A stretch of DNA of 64,000 nt from Amyelois transitella (GCF_032362555.1 NC_083507.1:9303001-9367000), one strand, 5' to 3'; positions 10,298-24,599 are shown, counted from the stretch's first letter. Program-made: numbers and translations. Notes: generated from the letters alone by a model not told the origin.

Positions 10298-10770
10298 AAC
10301 ATACTGAAATATGTTTTGGGTGATATATATGATTATTGCTGATTGCTATGACGTAATATTTCTTATTGTTTAACATGCATTGTTTTGGGTTTTCTCACTG
10401 ATTAGTTAAGTTTTAGTTTTTACTATGTACTACATTTTTATTGAAGGGTAAACTGATCATCAGTATTACAAGTTGTGTAGTTGACTTTCATTGAAAGTAT
10501 TGAAACATTTATTTCATTAGAGAGTACATAAATGTGATATTAAATTTTTAAGCCTATGGTCCAGTCATAAATTATCTTTATTTATTTATATATTTAGTTT
10601 CTTTTTATGTTTAAAATTTTTAGTAACAGCAAGGAATGATAACGTAATTACTTAATAATTAGATGTATCAAATCTGTATTAATGTTTTTTTCTTGTCAGT
10701 ATCATGTGATACTTTATGATGCAATATTTAACTGATTAGTATAACCCTGTATAGAATTTTAATAAGTTTA

Positions 10771-10776
10771 AATAAA
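10771..10776 (+). terminator. Poly(A) signal AATAAA of PTPA
   Basis: An exact AATAAA, 474 bases after the PTPA stop codon, in otherwise AT-rich 3' UTR-like sequence. Confidence 0.5.
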
Positions 10777-10904
10777 TACAAAGCCAATTACCTACCTTCT
10801 TTTATTTCACTGTAAATTGGGGTGGTTAGGTTAGGCTTATAATCACAAATTTCATCACAAGTTATTACCTAAAATAAACAGTGTTAAGAGAATGATTTGA
10901 GAGT

Positions 10905-11125
10905 GACCTTACGTTGAGGGAAAACATCGTGAGGAAACTGCAGATTCAGGATGTGTAACCACAGATCCAATTTGGGTGAGGTTTACCTGTAAAGGTTGCG
11001 GAGGCCAGATGGGAGTCGCTTTGTGTAAAAAGCTGGTTCACCCAATCTAGGATCCATGGTCAAAGGCATACCCTGGGGTCCTCTCCAGAGGTGAGGATGC
11101 AACCGGGACTAAAGTCAGGAGGAAG
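10905..11125 (+). repeat. Dispersed retroelement-type repeat (family D)
   Basis: It contains CATCGTGAGGAAACTGCAG, GTTTACCTGTAAAGGTTGCG, GAGGCCAGATGGGAGTCGC, ACCCAATCTAGGATCCATGG and GGACTAAAGTCAGGAGGAAG. These phrases recur across lepidopteran genomes. Related scraps in this window are at 48755-48835, 50568-50720, 53023-53050 and 59815-59945. The class (probably a non-LTR 3' region) is uncertain. Confidence 0.6.
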
Positions 11126-11390
11126 AAGACGAGAATGCTTTGCGATTTGTTATGGCAAATATCAGATTTTAGAAAATATATGTAATTTAGGTACCTTTCA
11201 CATTCTTTTATAATTCTAGTAAAAAAAAGCAATGTTACAGAATTTATCTCCACTGCAAAGTTACGATATCTATATTTATTTTTCATCATATCACTAAATA
11301 AGGTGAAAACCAGGCACAACACAGCAATACTGATTTGCCGTGTGGTTCCCGGAACTTTAGAGTACCACCACCCCCAGAGAAGTGTTTGAC

Positions 11391-11430
11391 CCTTCGATCA
11401 AGTATATATTTTTTTATACTTGATCGAAGG
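11391..11430. repeat. Perfect 16-bp inverted repeat
   Basis: Arms CCTTCGATCAAGTATA and TATACTTGATCGAAGG are exact complements around a short T-rich loop. It sits between the PTPA 3' side and HIG1 copy 2, next to a SINE scrap. It could be a MITE remnant or a fold-back in a transcript. Confidence 0.75.
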
Positions 11431-11645
11431 TTATATGTCTAAACGGGATCATCGCCAGGAGAAGAATAGACTGCAAAACGAAATATCCCGCCAACACCAC
11501 CGTTGAAACACCGGACGTTGTAAACAAAGGGACATTGGTGAAATTATCACGTACTATGTTTTTTTAGTAAAGAACTATACAATCTTTTGACCGATTTCTA
11601 ATTAGCTTGACGAAGCGCGTCACAGATTTAATACCACATGAACAC

Positions 11646-12327
11646 CTAGTGTTCGTTTGACTTCGGCACTGCTGCTGGTTTGTTAAAATGATTGTTGTAG
11701 AGAGTATACGCCATGCCCGCAGTCAGGGCTCCCACGGCGATGCCTTGTGAGATGACGCGGAACTGCATGAGGAAGACACTGGTGCTCATTGCACCGCGCT
11801 TTCTGTATGTGTAGGCACCAAAACCGACAGCTGTTGCGAGACCCGTCAGCGCTAGAAAACAAATTTTCATACATATCTTGCGATGACCGGCCACTTTGCT
11901 CAGAATGTGAAGGATCTGCGATCTGATAAGCCTAAGATTTACATATGTAGATTATTGTGTGTGTAGGCATCCCAGTGAAAATAACAGGTAGGCACTTCTT
12001 AAAAGGGTGAAAAGACTTAACTTACTTAGTACCATAATTATAGTAGCTTTCGCCTGCGGTTCCGCCCGCGTGTGAAATACGCCCTCTTCCGTACTCCACA
12101 CTATATGAATACAACATTTCATGAAGATCGGTTTAGTAGTTTTGAGGTGAAAGACGGACTATCCACACACTTTCTCACTTATAGATATTAGTATTGATCA
12201 TTATTTTTTTATCTAGGTACTAACCAATAATCATAAACGGAGATTCTTTAGCTTTGCGCAACAATTTCTCGCCATGTGTTTCCTCATGATAGTCGAATGT
12301 GGGCTTATCACGGTTATTCTGCGTCAT
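11646..12327 (-). CDS. HIGD1A: HIG1 domain family member 1 (copy 2)
   Basis: This is a second mitochondrial inner-membrane HIG1-domain protein. Coding exons are complement(12225..12327) and complement(11646..11851), giving 102 aa; the intron is phase 1 after the codons for PFMII, exactly as in copy 1. Hydrophobic segments are about residues 31-50 and 67-85. The loop RGAMSTSVFLMQFRVISQG (53-71) carries the family signature and is nearly the same as in copy 1. The N terminus differs (MTQNNRDKPTFDYHEETHG), as does the C terminus (PAAVPKSNEH). The start ATG is a few bases after the acceptor CTATTTCAG, implying a non-coding first exon upstream, perhaps near 12680-12790. The longer in-frame extension from 12426 lies before that acceptor and was excluded. 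The intron carries a Helitron. Confidence 0.9.
12043..12197 (-). mobile_element. Short Helitron (Lep1-like) in the HIG1 copy 2 intron
   Basis: On the minus strand it reads TCAATACTAATATCTATAAG, then AAAACTACTAAACCGATCTT, CATGAAATGTTG, and ends GCGGGCGGAACCGCAGGCGAAAGCTAC before T. The 5' TC and the GC-rich 3' hairpin are kept; the terminal CTAC departs from the usual CTAG. Confidence 0.7.
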
Positions 12328-12981
12328 ATTTTTTTTGGTACCTGAAATAGATCTCAGTTGGTATTTACAATTTTTAACAGCGTATATGAAAATATTGAAA
12401 CCCAAGTAGGCAGTTAAGTAATCCATTTAGTAATTGGTTAAATCCGCTGTCTATCCAACCGTATTCAAGGCGTGGTTATATGTATGTATTTTACCCAATT
12501 TAATAATTTTGTGCTGTAAATTTCAAATTTAAATAAGAACTCTTGTTTCGTCAACGAGGTACCTACTCTTATCTAAAATGACAAAGTTAACCTGGTTGGA
12601 AGATAAAACATAAAAAAAACATTAAGTCTTCATTAGCTAAATCAATAGATAGTTTTAATACAAGGTTACCGAAACAACATTCATACTCACTGATAACGAA
12701 AATGATAACCGACACGAAGTCCAAAATTCATTCAGCCAGAAATATAACACAACAAACCTACTTACATATAAAAATTATTGTTTGATCACTGAGAAAGGTT
12801 GTGCAAGTTGTTAAAGTTGATTATCTACTATAGTGCTTAGGTCAGTCTACCAAGACGTTTGGTTTATCTTATATGTCGTCACGATATGTGGGTATTGTGT
12901 AAATCAATCCAGTCAGATTCAATTGAGATATGACATCACCAAGTTATTGTAAATGTTTCCTTGTATTAAGTGTTGCAGTTA

Positions 12982-13100
12982 TCTATACCTACTAATACTA
13001 TAAAGACAAAATTTGTTTTGTCTGTAGTGTTTTCACACATAAACCACTGGACCTAACAAAAGATATAAACCACACAAGTCAAAAACGCATTTAAAATAGT
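12982..13100 (+). repeat. Helitron 5'-end fragment (Lep1-like)
   Basis: TCTATACCTACTAATACTATAAAGAC is followed by a degenerate AAACCACTGGACCTAACA. Only the 5' half is recognisable and there is no CTAG end. Confidence 0.5.
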
Positions 13101-13149
13101 TGGCCCATCTACACGTGTAGGTATAGGATCATGTTATATTATTGAAATC

Positions 13150-13325
13150 GGTACGTTCTGCCAGAAGGTCAGGTTAAATGTACCTGAAATCGACGAGCTT
13201 GCATGAAGAGCGTTATAAATGTGCATGAAACGAAAGAAATATACAGGGATCGCGGCAAGTGGAAAGTAAGTGTAGTCTCTGCCCACTCTCCGGGAAAGGG
13301 ACTTACTTATTCTCTGAGTTGTCTG
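13150..13325 (+). mobile_element. Non-LTR retrotransposon tail fragment
   Basis: Plus-strand match to the tail of the element at 4172 and 61012: AAGGTCAGGTTAAATGTACC, GAGCTTGCATGAAGAGCGTT, ATACAGGGATCGCGGCAAGT, GGAAAGTAAGTGTAGTCTCT and CTCTCCGGGAAAGGGACTTA. It is diverged and the frame is lost. Confidence 0.7.
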
Positions 13326-14406
13326 TTTAATTACGCTCTCCAATCCATGAAAAATAGTTGAAGTCCCTTATGAAAGTGCCGATATAACATAATATGATTT
13401 TCACAGTAGCGACAATATTATAAAGTGTTCGCTAAATTTGACCAATTTTTCATTTGAAGTGGTGTAGTTCTCTAGTTACTTGTGTCTTTAGAAAATGAAT
13501 AGAAATTTATTCAAGTTTCTTTAAAACTAAGTATTAGGAGAAAAAAAATGTAATAACGAGCTACGAAACATAAATTAATATATTTTAGAAATAAAATCCT
13601 ATAGTCTTTGTGTGACGTCATAAATGAAATATAAACCAAATAACACAAATACCATTCAAACATGTTTAAGACTTAACATAAAAGCCATTTTCTAATTGGC
13701 AACTCGAATATACCTACATTTAGGCAATATTGTACGATTTTAACCAAACTGCGCTGTTTAGCAATACTTGTCTAGCATATAATGACTGTGTGACGAGTAA
13801 ATGGGTAGGTACCTACATTATAAGGGATAATAAAAGGAATATAGACTGATCTGACTGAACGGGTAAGGATATCCTGGCAGTGGATCATATAATTTTTTTA
13901 ATATAAACCAAAAATTTTCAGAGTAGAACATTTTGAAATTTATTTTTTAACCTCCAATATTACCTTCCCAAATAGTTTGATCCAACATGTCTTTATATCG
14001 GAGATGAAAAGTGAATTTTGAATTTGATTGTGTTATTTTAGGGTGTACGGGACAGCGCGACATTTGTTCAAAATCGTACCCATCACAGTATTATTCATTA
14101 GAGCCATGTAAATCTGAGTAAATTAAAACACTTAGTTACATATTTTTGTACCAAAAAATGGAATTTAAATTAAGAATAAAGTTTCAAAATAAGCAAGTAA
14201 CAAAAGCACGTTTAAAACGCACAATAGGTATAACGTTTACATATACTAACTTTTACTTATTCAAAATAATTATTATTCTTGGGAATTCAGGAATACTTGG
14301 AAATTTAAAATTATATCAACTTTAATAATTTTTACTCTAAGAATTCAGGAAACTGTCATCGAATCCATTGAAATTAAATAATTTTTTATCATGGTTCTGA
14401 GGTTAA

Positions 14407-15690
14407 CTCTTCAATTCCCAGTGTCACTTGTAGGTGACACAAGTTTGATATTTTTTTTTAATACATACTATTTTTAATTTTTAATTCTACCACTATAATA
14501 GTAAAGCTATTGAATTATATTATTTACTTTTTTTTTCTGACAACACTAACCTAAAGTCATCTGTTAAATTCATTCATTTGTTTCGCGCGTAATTCGACCT
14601 GTTCTAGTTTTTGTGACTTCGTGCGATAAAAAGTGAAAGAAATATGCCTAGACCGTAAGTATTGATATCTTTTCTTTTTATATGTATTTCATGAATATAT
14701 TAGCTGTTATAAAAATGTATTTTATAATAAAAATAACCTATAGCATTATTGATATATCTTTGTATATGTGGGGTGTCACTTGTGGGTGACACTGGGCATT
14801 ATAGTAACTATACATACAGAAACTATCTGAATTCATTCAAAGTAATAACTCAGCTATTTTTTGCATTTAGGCTTATTGCTTTTTGTTGCTTTTGTTTGAA
14901 TGCTTGCATGCGTGTTACAGGTTGACGTTAGATGAAATTGCTGCAACAAAACTGGATCGGATTGGATTTGTGGACAAAAAACGTGCAAAAATTCAAGTCG
15001 ACTGCCCAGCCATCATCAAGATGTACAATAAGTATATGGGTGGGGTAGACCGTTTTGACGAAAACGTTGACTCCATTAGAGTATCTCTTCGTGGTAAAAA
15101 GTGGTGGTTCCCTCTCTTTGCTTTTGGATTAGATGCAGCTTGTCAAAATGCATGGCTGATAAAAAGACGATCAGAAAATAACTGGACCTACTGCGATTTT
15201 CGGCGAAATGTGGCAACTATATATCTGCAAAAACATGGCAATCTCCGAGCCGTAATTCAGCTTGTGGTGTTCCTATGCAGATGAGGGTGCCTGCCGAAAT
15301 GAGGAGTGCAGGAAGTGCGGACGATCACTCGGAAGTTGACTGCTCTCAACGAAGATGTGGTTATTGTCACCAACGCACTAGAAAAATGTGTGCCAAGTGC
15401 AATATTGGTTTACATCTAAAGTGTTGGTATAGCTTTTACAATAAATAAGTTTATTTTTTCATTTTATAAATACATTTTGTTATAAAACCAGATGTTTTCT
15501 TTCTACTGTAAGAAAAAATGTTAATTACACTATGCCCAGTGTCACCTGTAGGTGACCCCCCCGAAAAAAATATAAGGGGGTAGTCTACATTTATTTTTTA
15601 TTTTTTTAGGCTTATAGAAACACAAAATAGGTTATGTTATACAAAAACAATGATAATATTTTCACTTATTTGATCATGGGAATTGAAGAG
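14407..15690 (+). mobile_element. piggyBac-like element, internally deleted, with TTAA duplication
   Basis: TTAA at 14403-14406 and 15691-15694 brackets the element. The terminal inverted repeats are a perfect 14 bp: CTCTTCAATTCCCA at the left and its complement at 15677-15690. Subterminal palindromes of the form GTGTCAC-N6-GTGACAC lie at 14421-14440 and 14773-14792, with a shortened one at 15539-15556; the first is directly next to the left TIR. The interior codes only for the C-terminal part of a piggyBac transposase (see the pseudogene at 14644). TTAA targeting, TIRs and coding remnant all agree on the superfamily. Confidence 0.93.
14644..15448 (+). pseudogene. piggyBac transposase remnant (C-terminal region and Cys-rich domain)
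   Basis: The catalytic core of the transposase is missing. An ATG at 14644 begins MPRP and reaches a good donor (CC/GTAAGT, 14655). An acceptor TTACAG ending at 14920 joins it in frame to LTLDEIAATKLD, then directly to IQVDCPAIIKMYNKYMGGVD, RGKKWWFPLFAF and QNAWLIKRRS, the region after the DDD core. This frame stops at 15284. The Cys-rich C-terminal zinc-binding domain (CGYCHQRT, CAKCNIGLHLKCW) continues in another frame to TAA at 15448, so there is a frameshift near 15258. A short spliced product is possible but would lack the catalytic aspartates. Confidence 0.85.
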
Positions 15691-15694
15691 TTAA

Positions 15695-17221
15695 AAGAAC
15701 ATATTTATGATTTTCAAAGACCTGATACTGCTAATACACACGATGATGAAATTCATCTAAGTAGGATTTCCTCAAATATACATTCATGCAAATATTTAAC
15801 AAGCGCATGCATATTGTCTTATAATAAACCTACAAAGTTACAATGTTTAATGTAAATAACTTTAATCTTAGTCTAAAATAACATAACGCGAAAATTTTAT
15901 GTGGAGCAATAGCGTTTTTAAAAAAAATGTGAAATCGTTAAGCTTATGGTATGATCATCACAGACAGTAGAAACAGAAATATATCAGGATTTGGGCTTTC
16001 TGTTACGCTAGTGGACAGCAAGCCAAAAGACGTGAATGCTTCCCTCTTCCAATTTGGCTTTATCTATTGCCGTCTCAGAATTAATAATGAACAACTTCTT
16101 CGAAGCATAACATTTTGACATGTTTGAGTGAATCTAACCTCATGTAAAGGGAGAATATAGCTTAGCTACTAAGAAAACTTTTCTTTATAGTATAACCCAT
16201 GGCTATACATTGTGCTGGTGAGACGGCGGCGCAATAAGTTTATTTTTTCGTCAAATATGCTGATCGGATTTAATGGTTGGGCAGTATTTTTAATTTTTTT
16301 TATTTATAAATCCTGGAGTATCATTCTTCATACGAGTACTTTCCTATTATTTCGTTTTATAATGTTTGACTATATCTATTAACACTGTTTCTATAATTGT
16401 TCTCGGAATCGGACTGACATACAATTTTGTGAGTAAAATATAGCCTAATATTCCGTCTTTATAAGTAACTAAAATATAATAAAGTATTTTTTATTATAAT
16501 TAATCAGAATAAATGGTCAAACGAGTATTTTATATCGCTATCACGTATTTACTGCATTACTAAGGCATAGACGGTAATACAAAATAGTCGTTTGAAACGT
16601 ATTTTTTTAAACTAGAACGACTCTTCAATTGATACAATTATACACATCAAAATATAAACATTTCACTCTTCAACCACTTCCGAAAATCTATTTGTACAGG
16701 TTTACTTGTAAAACATCAACAAATTCGCAAGACTAGATAGATGATATATCAAAAGCAAAAACATTTTACTTTCATATAAAAATAAAAATCAATTCAATTA
16801 TACGTTGGTATGTTCCTAACTCTACGCGTAGCGCATCGTCTCGTCGTCGCTTGTATGAACAGACTTGCAAATGTCCCGACATTACAGTACAATCAAACTC
16901 ATGTTTAATTAATGTATTCAGTTTCTGATTATGTCAAAACTCAGGGAACAAAATTTATAGTATTATATCTACAGCTATGCGAGGTAGTTAACATTTACAA
17001 GTAACCCTGTAAAAGCTGTACTCACTTATCAACTAAAATATGCTGAGTTGTGATAATAATTGGGTACAAAAATTCAAGGATTACTTATTACCCGTAAGAA
17101 CCAATTCTTACTAAATCATGACATTTGATGTCTAAATTGCACTCTCTGTAATCTGAAATTACCTAAAACGCTAAAGTGCCTTCGGGCAAGAATTCGCTCT
17201 TGTTATGTTTCGTACAAAATT
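15695..17221. other. AT-rich intergenic stretch, nothing recognised
   Basis: Apart from a chance ORF that straddles the right piggyBac end (15634-15855), I see no gene, repeat family or hairpin here. The part nearest 17.2 kb may be RagA 3' UTR. Confidence 0.5.
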
Positions 17222-17421
17222 ACCTATTATAATAAGCTACGAGTGAAGCTAAGTGATATGTTCACTCGTTTTTAGTGCTTGTTTACTTACTCGCCTTTAA
17301 GCGACATATTCACTTGTTTTTAAGTGACGTGATCACTTGCAGAAGTGAGGTGTCCACTCGTATTTTAGTGACAAAATCACTCGCAGAGGTGACGTGTTCA
17401 CTCGTAAATTAACTACATATT

Positions 17422-17442
<21 letters not shown>
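17222..17442. repeat. Palindromic minisatellite (AGTGA...TCACT units) overlapping the RagA 3' end
   Basis: About eight diverged units of roughly 25-30 bp, each an imperfect palindrome such as GTGACGTGTTCACTCG, GTGATATGTTCACTCG and GTGACGTGATCACTTG, separated by T-rich spacers. The final unit (17424-17441, CACTCGTAGTTTAGTGAG) lies inside the last RagA coding exon. Confidence 0.75.
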
Positions 17443-21091
<3,649 letters not shown>

Positions 21092-23131
21092 ATGGCCCGT
21101 CATCGCAATGTGAGGAATCGAAAATACTCTGACGATTACGACTATGACGATGTTTACGGGCATTCAGTGGAAGAAGATTCATGTTTATCCCCGAGTGACA
21201 CCGCACAATGGATTTACGATCGTTCTCAGAACCAGCAGGCGATATCAAACTTTATGGAAAGCCATGACAACATTCAAGAAGAAGTGGAGGACGAGGTTCC
21301 TGACGCTCAGCATCCAATCCTTGATCGCCGCGATTCGGTAGATCTGCGCAGCCTCAATCTCGAAGAAGATGAAGAAGCAAAGCTAATGTCTTGTTTAGAT
21401 GAGCTGCGAAATGTTCTAGGTGATACATTTTCCGAAAACATACTCATACAATCCGTGCTTAAACATAAATTCGACGTTACTAAAGCCTTAGATGATATCT
21501 TAAATATCAATAATAAGACACCGAAAACAGTCGAAGCAGAGTCAATCAAACCCCTGCCTATTGTTACTATAGATACTATAAAAGCTCCTGTCATATCAAC
21601 AAAAGATACAACTCCCAAAGTTATTGCTTCAAAATTAGAACCTAGTGGCAGTGGTGCAATTATCAAGGGATTCAAGGTGGACAACAGTGTAAGCTCTAGT
21701 AGTCAACCCAACACTCCTCGTGACCAATCTCCAGCGGAAAGAGTTTTGACACCAAAATTTGATCAAGATGAAATCAAGCCAGCTAAATTGAAAGAGAACA
21801 AAATAGATCCCAATGTACAGTATTCTAATGAAAGAGGCTCTGATAAGGATCATTTATACATTGTAGTAATAGGCCATGTTGATGCTGGTAAATCTACTCT
21901 AATGGGGCGGTTGTTGTGTGATCTTGGTGAGGTAACTCAAAGAACTATGCACAAATATGAACAGGAGAGTAAAAAACTTGGAAAACAAAGTTTCATGTAT
22001 GCATGGGTGTTAGATGAAACTGGAGAGGAGCGAATCAGGGGCATAACTATGGATGTTGGTCGAGCCCAGTTTGAAACAAAGACTAAGAAAGTAATAATTC
22101 TTGATGCTCCAGGACATGCTGATTTTATTCCTAATATGATAACAGGGGCAGGACAAGCTGATGTTGCCCTTCTAGTGGTTGATGCCACCAGAGGAGAGTT
22201 TGAATCTGGCTTTGAATTTGGTGGGCAGACACGAGAACATGCTCTCCTTGTGAGATCCTTAGGTGTCAATCAGTTGGCTGTTGCGGTCAATAAGCTGGAC
22301 ACAACAAACTGGTCACAGGATAGATTTAATGAGATAATCAAGAAACTGAAACTGTTCTTAAAACAGGCAGGGTTCAAAGATTCTGATGTGACATATGTAC
22401 CTTGTTCAGGCTTGACTGGTGAAAATTTGGTGAAAGCTCCTGCAGAGCCAGAGCTATTAAAGTGGTACAATGGACCTTGCCTTTTAGAAGTAATTGATAA
22501 TTTTAATGTCCCAGACAGACCAGTCTCTAAACCCCTGAGACTATCAGTCAATGATGTGTTTAAAGGTACTGGTTCAGGTTTCTGCGTTTCTGGTCGTATT
22601 GAAAATGGAATACTCAGTAAGGGGGACAAGATTTTAGTGTGTCCCACAAAGGAGGTGGCAGAAGCTCGAAGCATAGCTATCAATGACATGCCCAATAATA
22701 TTGCTTTTGCAGGTGACCAAGTCACTGTCACACTGTCTGGAGTGGACATGCAGAATGTTTCTGTTGGATATGTATTAAGTGATCCAGTACAACAGGTGCC
22801 TGTTACTACTCGCTTTGAAGCTAGGATAGTTGTATTTAATGTCAAAGTACCTATAACTAAAGGCTACCCAGTTTTGATTCACCACCAGTCATTAGTGGAG
22901 TCAGCTAATATTGTTAAATTGAAGGCTTTGTTGAATAAAAGTACAGGAGAGCTGATCAAGAAGAAGCCACGTTGTTTAGGAAATAACTCGGTAGCTGTTG
23001 TTGACATAGAAGTGTGTCGTCCAATCTGTGTAGAGCGCTATAAGGATGTCAAAGAGCTGGGGCGCGTCATGTTGCGTGTTTCAGGCGTCACGATTGCTGC
23101 TGGATTAGTTACTGATATTCTAAGTATTTGA
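21092..23131 (+). CDS. HBS1: HBS1-like translational GTPase
   Basis: HBS1 with Pelota (Dom34) binds stalled ribosomes with an empty A site and starts no-go and non-stop rescue. The 679-aa frame is uninterrupted in one exon. The N terminus has the HBS1 signature (MARHRNVRNRKYSDDYDYDD, then YGHSVEEDSCLSPSDTAQWI), followed by an acidic helical region to about residue 140 and a Ser/Pro/Lys-rich linker to about 250. The eEF1A-like GTPase follows: G1 GHVDAGKST at 261-269, GITMDVG in switch I, G3 DAPGHADF at 338-345 and G4 NKLD at 400-403. The beta-barrel domains II and III follow, ending GVTIAAGLVTDILSI. The first ATG is used and gives the expected N-terminal motif. Long antisense ORFs across it are shadows. 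Confidence 0.97.
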   Translation: MARHRNVRNRKYSDDYDYDDVYGHSVEEDSCLSPSDTAQWIYDRSQNQQAISNFMESHDNIQEEVEDEVPDAQHPILDRRDSVDLRSLNLEEDEEAKLMSCLDELRNVLGDTFSENILIQSVLKHKFDVTKALDDILNINNKTPKTVEAESIKPLPIVTIDTIKAPVISTKDTTPKVIASKLEPSGSGAIIKGFKVDNSVSSSSQPNTPRDQSPAERVLTPKFDQDEIKPAKLKENKIDPNVQYSNERGSDKDHLYIVVIGHVDAGKSTLMGRLLCDLGEVTQRTMHKYEQESKKLGKQSFMYAWVLDETGEERIRGITMDVGRAQFETKTKKVIILDAPGHADFIPNMITGAGQADVALLVVDATRGEFESGFEFGGQTREHALLVRSLGVNQLAVAVNKLDTTNWSQDRFNEIIKKLKLFLKQAGFKDSDVTYVPCSGLTGENLVKAPAEPELLKWYNGPCLLEVIDNFNVPDRPVSKPLRLSVNDVFKGTGSGFCVSGRIENGILSKGDKILVCPTKEVAEARSIAINDMPNNIAFAGDQVTVTLSGVDMQNVSVGYVLSDPVQQVPVTTRFEARIVVFNVKVPITKGYPVLIHHQSLVESANIVKLKALLNKSTGELIKKKPRCLGNNSVAVVDIEVCRPICVERYKDVKELGRVMLRVSGVTIAAGLVTDILSI

Positions 23132-23639
23132 TTGATCTGATGGATATTTTTGTTATTAAAATGGCCTGGTACCTGACATCAGTTAATACAAATTAAAATA
23201 TCACTGAAATCTTATAAATTTACTTCGCTGATGTGACGTCAACAACATCATTGAAAATTATTTGTAATGTGATGGTATTGATTGCAGTGACAATAATATA
23301 GGACAATATTATCTCATAATATACACATTTGTTATACAAATTGGAGCTGATTATTATTTCAGAGGCCAGGTCATTTTAACGTGAAGCACTTGTGGTTTTT
23401 ATGTACAATATGTATCGTGCTATATAACAAATTGGTTTATTAATGATTTATTTATAATGCTAATTAAAGTTGTTGTCATAGTTATTTTAATCTTTTGTTT
23501 TAATTTAACCCATCCATTTTAAACAAATGCAATTACTTTTAAGAAGTTCGTGAAATCAAAACATTTTATGATTAAGTCTAGGTAGCAAAGAATAAGCTGC
23601 TACTCGTCATATGGTAAAATAGATCAACAGAACGAGTGT

Positions 23640-23760
23640 ATAGTCTTATTTTAGGCGCAGGATTAGCAACCTCATCATCTGAATTTTTATCAATCCAGTT
23701 GAACGCATGGCCTTTAGTCTTCGAAACTGTTGGTTCTGTCTACTTAAGCTAAGACCTTAA
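23640..23760 (-). repeat. Diverged SINE fragment (family A)
   Basis: On the minus strand it reads AGACAGAACCAACAGTTTCG, AAGACTAAAGGCCATGCGTT, ATTCAGATGATGAGGTTGCT, in the order expected for the SINE, with many changes and no 3' tail. Confidence 0.55.
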
Positions 23761-24061
23761 ATTAAGACTTGATATAATATAAAAAATAACTAAAAATAAC
23801 CTATAGAATAAAATAAATAATACCTACCTACTCTACAGAACCTCCGTTATTCGTCTGGAAAAGTCCGCCGCAAGGACCAAGAGATTCAATTTAGATAAGT
23901 ACCTAGTTGTCGGCGACAGCTTGTTACATAAGTTTATTACAATCAACAATCCAGCCAGTTATTTTCTCTCTTTCTTTCTATCTATTGTAACATTGGATTG
24001 CCTCTCAGTTGTTTCACACTTTTTGCTTTACAGAGCTGGTAATTTAACCTAATCTACCTAC

Positions 24062-24285
24062 GAAGAAGGTTGCTCCCAATCACGTCGGGGTCACCATTGT
24101 AGCGGGAGCGATAGTTCTGGCTCGACCGCTACAAAGGGAAGGTCTTCCGCCAGGTTAGGTGTTATGCCGGGGGAACCGCAGCTTCGACGATGTTTTTGTC
24201 GGAGGTTCTATATATGCCTAATGAAATCTTTGCTTGCGCGATTATTATTGGTTGTTGTATATTGTGGCGTAGAGATACACATATG
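24062..24285 (+). repeat. Dispersed repeat family C, copy 1
   Basis: It shares with 41541-41745: GACCGCTACAAAGGGAAGGT, TCTTCCGCCAGG, TTATGCCGGGGGAACCGCAG, GTCGGAGGTTCTATATATGC, then a TTGCTTGCGCGA block and GATTATTATTGGTTGTTGT with TGTGGCGTAGAGAT. It is non-coding and the class is unknown; terminal repeats were not resolved. Confidence 0.65.
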
Positions 24286-24599
24286 TATACCTACCTACTC
24301 GGCTTTCGTCTAGAGTTACAGTATTACCTATGAAATTACTTCATCTAAGCCACTTAGCTGGTATTTGTTAGCGTTTCCTTAATTCGTAATATACGGGCTG
24401 GAGGAGGTTTATACTTTTCAAATAAGAGCGGTTCTGGGTTCCATCGTCAGCATAGAAAATTATAATGTGCAAATGAGCTTTATAGCTTAAGAAGAAGATG
24501 CAAGTCAACATTGCAATCCAAAAAACAAACAGAATTTGAATTTTTTACCCCGTGTTTACCGGCTACCGGCTGGATAGAATATGGATAGATATAGTAACA

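Larger units (their letters stand above)
10298..11645. other. PTPA 3' UTR and repeat-bearing intergenic stretch
   Basis: PTPA 3' UTR probably runs to about 10800. Beyond it lie a retroelement-like repeat (10905-11125), a diverged SINE scrap (about 11335-11385) and a hairpin (11391-11430). The ORF on the minus strand at 11047-11322 runs through the repeat and is not supported as a gene. Confidence 0.55.
12328..14402. other. Intergenic; HIG1 copy 2 promoter side and repeat scraps
   Basis: The first few hundred bases should include the upstream exon and promoter of HIG1 copy 2. A Helitron 5' scrap (12982-13100) and a non-LTR tail (13150-13325) follow. From 13330 to 14402 the sequence is AT-rich and I see nothing definable. 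Confidence 0.5.

Noticed and set aside
11874-12426. Longer HIG1 copy 2 starts (MAGHRKICMK and MDYLTAYLGF)
   Set aside because: Both lie in intron sequence outside the GT/AG-bounded exons; the spliced product from 12327 matches copy 1.
21307-22845. Three long minus-strand ORFs (125, 110 and 191 aa)
   Set aside because: They lie entirely antisense to HBS1, resemble no family, and are frame shadows of a strongly coding exon.
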